DNA of 64,000 bases from NCBI RefSeq assembly GCF_000186865.1, contig NW_008705561.1, positions 2,711,094-2,775,093 of the forward strand, written 5' to 3'. The DNA is from Aureococcus anophagefferens. Its lineage: Eukaryota > Sar > Pelagophyceae > Pelagomonadales > Pelagomonadaceae. Of this stretch, positions 38,854-47,260 are shown one piece after another. Position numbers and translations under genes: made by a program. Numbering within the stretch: position 1 is the stretch's first letter; each line of letters opens with the position of its first letter. The notes beneath the pieces are model-generated. The model was not told where the DNA came from. It saw only the letters and a list, made by a program, of their open reading frames with translations, and did no database searches.

Positions 38854-40459
38854 ATGTCTCGTATGTGGGGCCCTCTGCGAGCAGCTTTGGACTGGACGGG
38901 CGGCCTGTTAGGCCTCAACGAGTCTCAACTCGACGAGCGCCGCCGGGTTCCCGAGCGGCTCGTGCCCGCGCCGCAAGATCCTGTCGCGCGGCGGCCGGCG
39001 GCGAAGCCGGCGGCGAAGAAGAAGACCGGGCCGAAGGCCGCGGCCGAAGAAGACCGCGGCCAAGACCGCGGCCAAGCCCGCGGCCAAGCCCGCGTCCAAG
39101 CCCGCGTCCAAGCCCGCCCGGCCGCGGCGCGCCGCCGCCGCGCCGGCCACCGCCGCTCCGGCGGCGCCCGCCCGGCCGCGGCGCGCCGCCGCCGCGCCGG
39201 CCACCGCCGCTCCGGCGGCGCCGCGGCGCGCCGCCGCACCGGCTCCCGCGCCGCGCGCCGCCGCGGCCGCGCGGCCGGCGGCCGGACGCGCGACGGACGC
39301 CGACCGCGCCGCCTTCGCGGCGTCGGCGGCCCGCCGCGCGGCGCCGGCGCCGGCGCCCGCCCCGGCGCCGGCGCCCGACTTCCGGGGGTCACAGCTCTGC
39401 TCAAAGTCCCACGCGAAGAAGATTTCCAAGCGTCTCCTGAAGCTGGCCCTGTTCAATCCTCCCGACCATTTTTGGAGCGACGAGATCGGCGAGGAGCAGG
39501 GCAGCTCGTACCTCTGGCGCGCGCTGTTCGACAGCAAGGACGACTTCCTAGACCCCGCGAAGCCCGCCGACTGCGCCGCCTGCGGGGTCTCGAGAGAGCT
39601 CGCGCGCGGCCGCAACCTCTTCGTCTTCAAGGAGAACGAGTGGATGGATGAATTCTCCATCCCGTCCCCAATCCTCGAGCAGCTCGTGTCCACCCTCGCA
39701 GACGGGACCCAACCGCGGACGCGGTTGCGGTGCTTTGCTTGCGTGGACCCCGTCACGCAGGCCAAGATCGTCGAACCCGTTCCCGCAGCCGGCGGTCACG
39801 GCGCCTTGATCAACCTCCACCACGTCGAGCGGAACGAGAATGGACGTCGTGGAGTGGGACTCGGATGCTTTTGCTCAATGCAGACGAACCACAGCGTTCA
39901 AATCCTGATAGACTCCGACGAACCACGAGAAGTTGCCAAACAACTGGAGAAATGCGCCACTCATCGAGCGAAAATATGCTTGAAAGCAATTCAGGACCGC
40001 AACAGCGAACAAGAGCGTTCACGGGGGGCAGCCAGGCTGGCCCATGCTTTCGGCGGAGGCTTTTTGGCCGTCGGTGGCCACATCTATAGCGACGGTCTTC
40101 GAAAGGCGACGAACGAAGACCTCAACCGTGCGAAGATCAGCCTAGCGAAACGGGCGGAGTACGCCAAGCTCTGGTGCTTTAAACCTGCCTTCCTCGAGCA
40201 ACACGGTGACTGGGTGTCTGAAAAAACGATACTCGGAGGGAAGAAAAACGGAAATTGTTTCACGGTCTCTATCCTGTACAGTGAGTGCCGCATTACTGGC
40301 CTCGTGGGGGGCAACTTCGACATCCACCACATCAGTGGACGGCGCAGCAATTATGGACGGCCTGGTGGCCATGGAGGAAGCAGATTGCGCGACTTCTTCA
40401 TCGGCATTATTCACCGGGATGCAAATCGGGCGCTCAAGACCTTTAAGAAAGTGAAGTAA
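38854..40459 (+). CDS. Lys/Ala/Pro-rich (histone H1-like) linker fused to an unknown Cys-containing domain, apparent frameshift
   Basis: ATG 38854 (MSRMWGPLRAALDW) opens a frame that becomes AKPAAKKKTGPKAAA at about 39001-39045. One base later the adjacent frame carries on as KKTAAKTAAKPAAKPASK, so a single-base insertion near 39046 is likely. The linker ends at about 39380. The rest, about 360 residues, has Cys pairs (CAAC, CFAC), FNPPDHFWSDEIG, and a Lys-rich end. From about 39600 the DNA is less GC-rich than the genes around it. The domain is not recognised. The basic tail suggests DNA or RNA binding. Confidence 0.6.
39116..39223. repeat. 54-bp tandem duplication
   Basis: Two adjacent, almost identical 54-bp units begin at 39116 and 39170 (each starts GCCCGGCCGCGGCGCGCC), encoding Arg/Ala/Pro-rich linker of the H1-like gene. 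Smaller 12-bp units (AAGCCCGCG type) precede them. Confidence 0.85.
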
Positions 40460-40491
40460 AATAAACTAGTGGCTTCAACGTCGGATTCAAC

Positions 40492-42637
40492 TTACGTCGT
40501 CGAAGACGACGCTCGCGACGGGTCGCCGGGGTTGCGGTACCAGACGACGCCGAGGCCGACGTCGCCGTAGTCCTCCTCGCTCGTGACGATGTCGAGGGAC
40601 GCGTCGGAGTCGACGTCCGCGAGCTCGACGAGGTCCCACTTCTCCCCGGCGAGCGCGCTGACGTCGTTCGGCGCCGCGCACGCGTCCGGCGTCCCAGGCC
40701 GCGTCGGCGTCGCGCCGCAGGAAGAAGACGCCGAGCCGGTCCTCGACCGCGGTCTCCGTCGAGAGCACGAGCTCGGGCGCGCCGTCGCCGTCGAGGTCGC
40801 CCGCGGCGACGCTCTTGAGCTTCTCGCCGACGGCGGTCTCGTCGCACGGCATCGTCGTCGCCCGCCACGGGTCCCGCGGGTCGCCCGCCTGCTCCAGCGC
40901 GACGACGCCGCGGCGCTCCGCGAGGACGACGTCGAGCGCGCCCGTCCCGTAGAGGTCCGCCGCGCAGATCATGAAGGGCTGCTTGGTCTCGTTGACGAAG
41001 ATCTCGTGCCGGTCCCAGTCGTCGCCGTCGAAGAGCCGGTCCGGCCCCGGGTTCTCGAGCCAGTAGACGCCCGCGCCCGCGCGCGAGCCCCGGAACGACG
41101 CCAGGACGTCGACGTCCGCGTCGCCGTCGACGTCCCGCGCGATCAGGGTCATGATCCACGCGTCTTCGACGGTCGCGACGGGCACGTAGGTCCACGCGGC
41201 GCCGTCGCGCGGGTCCGCCGGCGCCAGGAGCACCGCGACGGCGACGTCCGACTCCTTGGCGCCCGCGAAGAGGTCGACCGCGCCGTCGCCGTCGACGTCC
41301 GCCGGTTCGACGGCCAGCCACTTGGCGAAGCCGGACGCCGCGTCGAGCTCGACGGTCTCAAAGGCGGCGCCGGCCCAGTCGTCGGAGAAGTGCAGGAACA
41401 CGACGCCCGTCTTGCGGTCGCCGTCGAGCGCGCCGCCCGACTCCGAGCAGGAGGCGACGTCCGCGACGCCGTCGCCGTCGCCGTCGACGAAGACCGCGTC
41501 CTCGAGGCCCACGGACAGGTTCGCGACGACGGCGCGGTCCCAGGGCTCGCGCGCGGCGTCGCCCCCCGGGTTCAGGTACGCCGCGACGACGCCCGACTCC
41601 TCCCAGGGCACCGCGACGTCGACGGTCCCGTCGCCGTCGACGTCCGCGAGCCGCGTGCCGTCGGCGCCGCGCAGCGAGTCGTCGACGGCGTAGCGCCGCC
41701 AGTGCGTGCGCCCGTCGTAGGCGCCCGTCGGCCGGTAGGCGCCCGAGGTCGGCGCCGGGCTCGGCGCGTACGTCGACGGCGCCGCCGTCGGCGCGGCGGA
41801 CGGCGCGGAGCTCGGCGCGGCGGACGGCGCGGCGGACGGCGCCGCGGACGGCGCGGCGGACGGCGCCGCGGACGGCGCGGCGGACGGCGCGGCGGACGGC
41901 GGCGTCGACGACGGCGCGGCCGACGGCGCCGGCGGGCGGGACGGCGGCGCCGACGGCCGCGCCGACGGCGGCGGCGTCAGCGACGACGGCGCGGGCGACG
42001 GCAGCGCCGACGGCGCGCGGGACGACGGGCGCGGCGAGGGCGCGGGCGACGGCGGCCGCGACGGCGCCGCGGACGAGGGCCGGGCCGACGGCGCCCCCGA
42101 GGACGGCGCGCGCGTCGGCGCTCCGGAGGGCGCGTACGACGGCGCGCGCGAGGGCGCGTGCGACGGCGCGCGCGAGGGCCCGTGGGACGGCCGCGGCGAC
42201 GTCGGACCGGGCGTCGGCGCGGGGGCCGGCGCCGCGGTCGGCGCCGCGGACGCGACCGCGCGCGGCTCGTCGGCGGACGACGACGAGCGCGACCGCGGCG
42301 CCGCGGCGCTCGCGACCCCGCGCGCGACCGCCCCGACGGCGACGAGGACGACGAGCGGGCCGAGGCGCCGCGGCCAGCGGCGGCGCTCGGGCTCCGGCGG
42401 CGGCGGCGCGAGGATCTTGCAGCGCTCGGCGGACGCCACGACCGGCGTCGCCGACGACTTGCGCTCCAGGACGATGTCGACGAGGCTGTCGACGGGGCCC
42501 TCCTTCGTCTCCTCGACCGTGCGCGACCGGAGGCGCGGGTCGTCGGCGGCATCGTAGTAATCGACGACCGGGTCCTCGGCGTCCATGACCCGCGCATCGC
42601 CGCAGAAGAAGGCGAAGGCGCGCGGCGTGCCCATCAT
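40492..42637 (-). CDS. FG-GAP/VCBS-repeat surface protein with Pro/Ser stalk
   Basis: ATG 42637 (MMGTPRAFAF) starts; ATG 42584 is an alternative. Residues 1-90 are cytosolic, a single TM (LGPLVVLVAVGAVARGVA) follows, then about 160 residues of PS-A-A/P-P-S repeats as an extended stalk, then five or six FG-GAP/VCBS units with calcium loops such as DVDGDGTVDVAVP, DGDGDGVADV, DVDGDGAVDLF, DLDGDGAPELV. These build beta-propellers as in integrin alpha chains. Near 40695 the frame must shift by one base: beyond it the continued repeat DVDSDASLDIV reads in the next frame to a stop at 40492-40494, while the uncorrected frame gives Arg-rich nonsense to 40487. Confidence 0.8.
41750..42240. repeat. Low-complexity Pro/Ser stalk repeats
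   Basis: Short GGACGGCGC-type units are repeated, with 9-, 12- and 24-bp periods, encoding (minus strand) PSAAPSAAPS and PSRAPS runs of the FG-GAP protein. Confidence 0.85.
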
Positions 42638-42859
42638 CGATCAATTGCGGCCTTAGGGCATATCACGCGAGAGCCGCAGCCGGCCCCCCATGCTTATCCC
42701 ATCGCAGTTTGAATCATCATGATTCCTGCAACTTTGACACGCCCCGCGCGTCGACCAACTTGTCGACCAAGTCGTCGACCGACCGACCCCCGCGGCCCGC
42801 GTCCCCGATCTGCCCTTCCGCTCGTCGAAGCTACGCCTGATGGCTTACGCGCCCGACCC

Positions 42860-44383
42860 TCACTTCGCGGGCTCGCCGGGCATGCTGCCCGCGCGGATCT
42901 TCGTCTCGCGCATGCGCTTGCCGGAGCTCCCGAGCATCATCTTCTTGAACTCCTCGTAGTCGACGGTGCCGTTCTGCTTGAAGTCCGCGTCGGCGATCAT
43001 CTCCTCGACGAGGGACGCGGAGAACTGGTTCCCCAGCAGCTGGCGCAGGTTGTCCTTGGTGATCGCGCCCGAGTCGTCGCTGTCGAGGCGGTCGAACGCG
43101 TCCGCGAGCTCGTCCTCCTGCACGAGGCAGTTGCCCTCGAGCATGGCCGCGAGGAACTCCGTGTAGGAGATGCGGCCCGTGTTGTCGTGGTCCACGGCCT
43201 CGAAGACCTCGGCGATGAGCGCCTGGTCGTAGCCCGCCTTGGTCAGCACGGCCTCGAGCTCGCCGAAGTTGATGAAGCCCTCGTTCGCCGTGTCGATGGC
43301 GCGGAACGCGGCGCGGAGCTCGCGGAGCGAGTCGCTGTCGCTGCGGTGGGCGATGACCATGAGGGCGATGCGCCGCAGGCGGTTCGCGGACGCGTACTTC
43401 TTGAGGTTGTCGACCATGTCCTCGTCCGTGAGCGACTCCATCGTCCCTAGCGACTTGGGGTTCGCCGCGGCCTCGTAGTCGCGCGTGCGGCCCTTGAGCC
43501 ACTTGTGCTTGAGCACCTGCTGCATGTCCGGCCGCTGGTCCACCTTGGCCTTGAGCAGGTACTTGACGAAGGCCTTGGCGTCCTCGGACCGCTTCGCCAT
43601 CGTCCGCCGCGTCATGTCGTAGCGCTCGCGCTCCAAATCCCGCAGCAGCGCGTCCTCGTCGTCGAAGCGCGTGAAGGGCATGGCGCCCGCCAACAACATG
43701 TAGGTGATGATGCCCAGGGACCAGACGTCGCACTTGGCGTCGTAGGCGCCCCGGATGACCTCGGGCGCCATACTGTAAATCGTCCCGACGAACTCGTCCA
43801 GCTTCTTCTTCCGCGCGTAGTTCGCCTTCGCGAGACCGAAGTCGATGATCATGACCTCGGACTCGGGCGCCTTGGACATGAAGAGCACGTTCTCGAACTT
43901 GAGGTCGCGGTGGACGACGTTGAAGCGGTGCATGTACGCGACCGCGTCGCACATCTGCGCGACGTAGCGGCCCGCGTTGCGCTCGCCGTAGGGCGCGCGC
44001 TTGTACAGGTCGCCGCCGCTGCAGAAGGGGATGACGAAGTAGAGCTCGCGCTTCTTGGAGTAGAGCTCCAGCGGCCGCACGATGTTCGGGTGGTCGAGGC
44101 CCATCATGATGTCGATCTCGTTGAGCATCTCGTCGATCATGTCCTTCGTGAGGCGCTGGGTTTGGAGCGTCTTGACGGCGTACCACTTCTTCGACTCCTT
44201 GTGCTGGGCGCGGGCCACCGTGCCGATGGACCCCCGGCCGATGGTCGCCTCGATGTCGTAGTATTGGCCGATGTCCTCCTCGCGCTGGCGCATGATGTTC
44301 GCGCGGGCCGACTTGCTGTGCGTCACGACGCGCGAATTGTTCCCGACCTGGCCGCCCGCGCCGTTGCAGCACGTGTTCCCCAT
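42860..44383 (-). CDS. Calcium-dependent protein kinase (CDPK), putatively myristoylated
   Basis: This is an intronless 507-residue gene. ATG 44383 gives MGNTCCNGAGG: Gly2 followed by Cys5-Cys6 is a strong N-myristoylation/palmitoylation signal. The kinase domain is at about 42-300: glycine loop IGRGSIGTVARA, Lys in YAVKTLQ, catalytic loop VVHRDLKFENVL (Phe replaces the usual Pro), DFGLAK, SMAPEV, DVWSLGIITYMLLAG. A junction segment is followed by four EF-hands at about 355-490; hand 2 (DHDNTGRISYTE) and hand 4 (DFKQNGTVDYEE) look calcium-competent, hand 1 is degenerate and hand 3 ends in Asn. Calcium binding should release autoinhibition of Ser/Thr kinase activity. Confidence 0.95.
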   Translation of the reverse strand: MGNTCCNGAGGQVGNNSRVVTHSKSARANIMRQREEDIGQYYDIEATIGRGSIGTVARAQHKESKKWYAVKTLQTQRLTKDMIDEMLNEIDIMMGLDHPNIVRPLELYSKKRELYFVIPFCSGGDLYKRAPYGERNAGRYVAQMCDAVAYMHRFNVVHRDLKFENVLFMSKAPESEVMIIDFGLAKANYARKKKLDEFVGTIYSMAPEVIRGAYDAKCDVWSLGIITYMLLAGAMPFTRFDDEDALLRDLERERYDMTRRTMAKRSEDAKAFVKYLLKAKVDQRPDMQQVLKHKWLKGRTRDYEAAANPKSLGTMESLTDEDMVDNLKKYASANRLRRIALMVIAHRSDSDSLRELRAAFRAIDTANEGFINFGELEAVLTKAGYDQALIAEVFEAVDHDNTGRISYTEFLAAMLEGNCLVQEDELADAFDRLDSDDSGAITKDNLRQLLGNQFSASLVEEMIADADFKQNGTVDYEEFKKMMLGSSGKRMRETKIRAGSMPGEPAK

Positions 44384-44591
44384 GGCGCGGTGGCGGCGGC
44401 GGCGCCCGCGCAACACTAGACGGCCGCGGCCAATGCCCACTGCTTTTAGCCGAAGATATGGCAGTTCAACATGCATGATTGCTGGGCTCGCTAACAAGAT
44501 GCTAACAAGAGCTGCCTTTGAACAACCAAGGTTCGCGGGGGCTTCGGCAGAACCCTCCACTCCGAAGTGCACCCTTCGTGGCCGTCGGGAC

Positions 44592-45686
44592 ATGGGACCA
44601 AGTCGCGCCCTAGGACGCTGCGGGCTCGTCGTCGCCGCCCTGGCGCGCTGGGGCAGCCCCGCGACCTTCACCGCGGGCGCGCCGGAGGCCGCGGCGGCGA
44701 TGCCGGACCAGTACTTCTACAACGAGACGACGCTCAGCTCGGCGCGCACGGCCGTCGGCGGCTGCGCCCTGCGGAACTGGGAGGGCGCGGACGCCGCGGG
44801 CGTCGGCGGCCCGCCGTGGGTGACGACGGTCGACTGCGGCGCGGGCGAATCGTACGCGGACGCGGGCGTCGCGACGCGCGGGCCGCTCCAGTTCTTCGTG
44901 CGCCACGGCCGCGCCATGTTCGACGGCGAGTCCCTGGACAGCATGGGCGACGCCTACTGGCTCGGCGCGGGCGCGTACGTCGACCTCTTTGTAGAACCAA
45001 ACACCTTCGTCTACGTCGTCGGCGGCGCCTTCGAGCTCGCGCCCTGGCGGAGCCGCCGGTCCTTCGTGTCCAGCAGCTACCGCGCCCCGCGGCGCCGGTC
45101 CTACCGCGTCGCCGACGCGATCGCGGGCCGCGGCGGCGGCAAGCTCGGCGCGGACACGCACATCGCCAACGGGTCGTCGCCGTCCGTGGACCTCGTCTTC
45201 TCCAAGGGCAAGAGCTTCGTCGACCCGCCGGCGATCACCGTCGTCAACTGCGCCTACGACCGGGACCCGGCCTCGTCCTTCGTGTGGTACCACACGCACC
45301 CGGCGGGCGCCTTGTACCTGCCCTTCACGGGGGCCATCTGCTACGTCACGGACGAGGAGCGCTGCTCGTCGCCGGGGTCGCCGCGCTGGGTGAGCCCGAA
45401 CCTCTTCTACTACGAGAAGTTCTACGCGCGGCCCGCGGAGCCGAGCGCGGCCGCGGCCGCGGACCTCGTCGGCCGCGTCCTCGACGCGTCCGCCGCGGCC
45501 AACTGCACGCACCCGATCGTCTTCGGCGTCACGAACTTCGACCCGGACGACGCGGCGGGCCAGCCCAACTTCGCGGACGCGCCCGCGGGCCCGGCGACGT
45601 GGGGGCTCTTCGACACCATGACCGTGCGCTCCACGACCATCGCCACGACGACGGTCACGACGGCGCTCCGCGGCGGCCGGCCCTGA
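44592..45686 (+). CDS. Secreted cupin-like protein
   Basis: This is an intronless 364-residue gene, starting at ATG 44592 (MGPSRALGRCGLVVAALARW, hydrophobic presequence). A cupin-like strand pattern with metal-type histidines is seen at WYHTHPAGALYLPFTGAICY (about residue 235-254), with further strands before it. N-x-T/S sequons are frequent. Near the C-terminus is a Thr-rich stretch (RSTTIATTTVTTAL). The gene is convergent with the GH76 gene. A sugar- or metal-binding secreted protein is a mild inference; it could be another beta-barrel family. Confidence 0.6.
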   Translation: MGPSRALGRCGLVVAALARWGSPATFTAGAPEAAAAMPDQYFYNETTLSSARTAVGGCALRNWEGADAAGVGGPPWVTTVDCGAGESYADAGVATRGPLQFFVRHGRAMFDGESLDSMGDAYWLGAGAYVDLFVEPNTFVYVVGGAFELAPWRSRRSFVSSSYRAPRRRSYRVADAIAGRGGGKLGADTHIANGSSPSVDLVFSKGKSFVDPPAITVVNCAYDRDPASSFVWYHTHPAGALYLPFTGAICYVTDEERCSSPGSPRWVSPNLFYYEKFYARPAEPSAAAAADLVGRVLDASAAANCTHPIVFGVTNFDPDDAAGQPNFADAPAGPATWGLFDTMTVRSTTIATTTVTTALRGGRP

Positions 45687-45724
45687 GACCCCTTCGTGTA
45701 ACCCCCCCCTTTTGTGTGCGTCGC

Positions 45725-47197
45725 CTAGGGCGCGCCGAGGACCGCGGTCGCGAGGAGCGCGTCCGCGGCGGACGCCTGCATGATGGCGCCCGGTCCACCG
45801 CGGGACGCGGCGAAGGGGCCGGCCCAGAGCTCGGAGAGGTCCGACGCGTCGCGGTCGTCGCCCCAGATGGCCGCGGCGTTCGTCGCCGCCCACGCCCGCA
45901 GGTCGCGCGCGCCGGCGGCGTACGCGCCCATCGTCGACCCCTCGAGGGTCAGGGCAAAGTACATGACGTAGCGGGCGAAGATGCCCTTGAACTGCTCCTG
46001 GTCGAGGTCGCAGCCGTTGAGGTCCGGGCCGTCGCACGACTCCGCGAGTATCGACGTGCCGTTCCACGCGAGCGCGTCCGTCGCGGCGGTCGCGATCGCG
46101 AGGCCCGCGTCCAGCAGCGTCGAGTTCCGCGTCTCTTTGTATAAATCGGCGAGCCCGCCCAGGACGACGCCCTGGTTGTAGGACCAGACCTGCTGGCCGT
46201 TGTTCGCGCAGGACGGGTCCGCGCCCGACGACACGAGGCCGTCGTTGACGAGGTCCGCGCCGTTGACGAGGCCCGATCGCTCGAACCAGGCCCAGGTCGC
46301 CCGCCCCCAGTCGAGGTACGTCCGCCCGGCGACGACGACGTCCGGCCCCGCCGCGCCGTGGAGCTTCATGGCCATGGCGAAGAAGAGCTCGTTCGTGATC
46401 GCGTTCTTGTAGCTCTTCGCGTAGCTCCACCAGACGCCGCCGCCGCAGGCGTCGTCCCAGGCGTGGACCGCCAGGTCCGCGAAGATCTTCGCCGCCCGGT
46501 CCAGGTAGGCCGCGTCGCCCGCGGCCTCGTACGCGCGGACGAGCGCGAGGCACCACCAGCCCTCGTCGTCGTAGCGGCCCGTCAACGTCTCCTCCAGCGT
46601 CGTCAGCGAAAAGGTCGCGTTGATGACCGCGAGGAGGTCGTCGGCGGCGCCGTTCTCGTGGATCACGTAGTTGCAGACGAGCTCGAGGCAGTTCGCGGAG
46701 TTCCACCATTGGGCGCCTTCCGGCGCGAGGTCCCAGAGCCCCGTCTTTTCGTCGTACCAGGTCTGCAGCGCGGCGATGGCGGCGCCGGCGTCCGTCGCGG
46801 CGGCCTTGGGTGCGGCGGCCCGCGGCTTGGCGCGCCGTCCTCCCGCGGCGGCCGCGCGGCGGCCGCCGCGCGCCTTGGGCCGCAGCTTCAGGAGGACGAC
46901 CTGCTCCGGCACGACGTTGGCGCCGAAGGTATCGCGCGGGTGGGCGAGCGGGCGCATGCCCGCGCTCGCGTCGAAGACGTCGTAGGCCGCGCCGTCGAGG
47001 CCGAGCGCGTCGAAGCGCACCTCGATGCGGTGGGCCTGCCCCTTGCGACCGGTGTTGAGCAGCCCGACGAAGAGCTCGCCGGGGACGCCCGTGCCGTTGC
47101 TCACCCAGATCGTGCGGTCGTCGTCGTCGGGCTGCCGATCCTGCTTCGCAGCGCACAGCGGCAGCAGCAGCAGCGCCAGCAGTGATTTGCCCACCAT
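45725..47197 (-). CDS. Secreted GH76-like endo-alpha-1,6-mannanase
   Basis: This is an intronless 490-residue gene with signal peptide MVGKSLLALLLLPLCAA. Residues 25-110 are a beta domain (WVSNGTGVPGELFVGLLNTG, FDALGLDGAAYDVFD) like the accessory C-terminal domain of alpha-galactosidases. Residues 140-470 fit the (alpha/alpha)6 barrel of GH76: WWNSANCLELVCNY, the paired-Asp signature GRYDDEGWWCLALV (catalytic pair near residues 207-208), WSYNQGVVLGGLADLY, QEQFKGIFARYVMYFA. GH76 enzymes cut alpha-1,6-mannan. The order of the two domains is unusual. It lies 63 bp downstream of the GH78-like gene on the same strand. Confidence 0.85.
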   Translation of the reverse strand: MVGKSLLALLLLPLCAAKQDRQPDDDDRTIWVSNGTGVPGELFVGLLNTGRKGQAHRIEVRFDALGLDGAAYDVFDASAGMRPLAHPRDTFGANVVPEQVVLLKLRPKARGGRRAAAAGGRRAKPRAAAPKAAATDAGAAIAALQTWYDEKTGLWDLAPEGAQWWNSANCLELVCNYVIHENGAADDLLAVINATFSLTTLEETLTGRYDDEGWWCLALVRAYEAAGDAAYLDRAAKIFADLAVHAWDDACGGGVWWSYAKSYKNAITNELFFAMAMKLHGAAGPDVVVAGRTYLDWGRATWAWFERSGLVNGADLVNDGLVSSGADPSCANNGQQVWSYNQGVVLGGLADLYKETRNSTLLDAGLAIATAATDALAWNGTSILAESCDGPDLNGCDLDQEQFKGIFARYVMYFALTLEGSTMGAYAAGARDLRAWAATNAAAIWGDDRDASDLSELWAGPFAASRGGPGAIMQASAADALLATAVLGAP

Positions 47198-47260
47198 GCT
47201 CGATCCTCGGCGAGTTCAGAATGTTCAAGGTGGCGTGCAAGGCGCGCAGATTTTAAAAAA

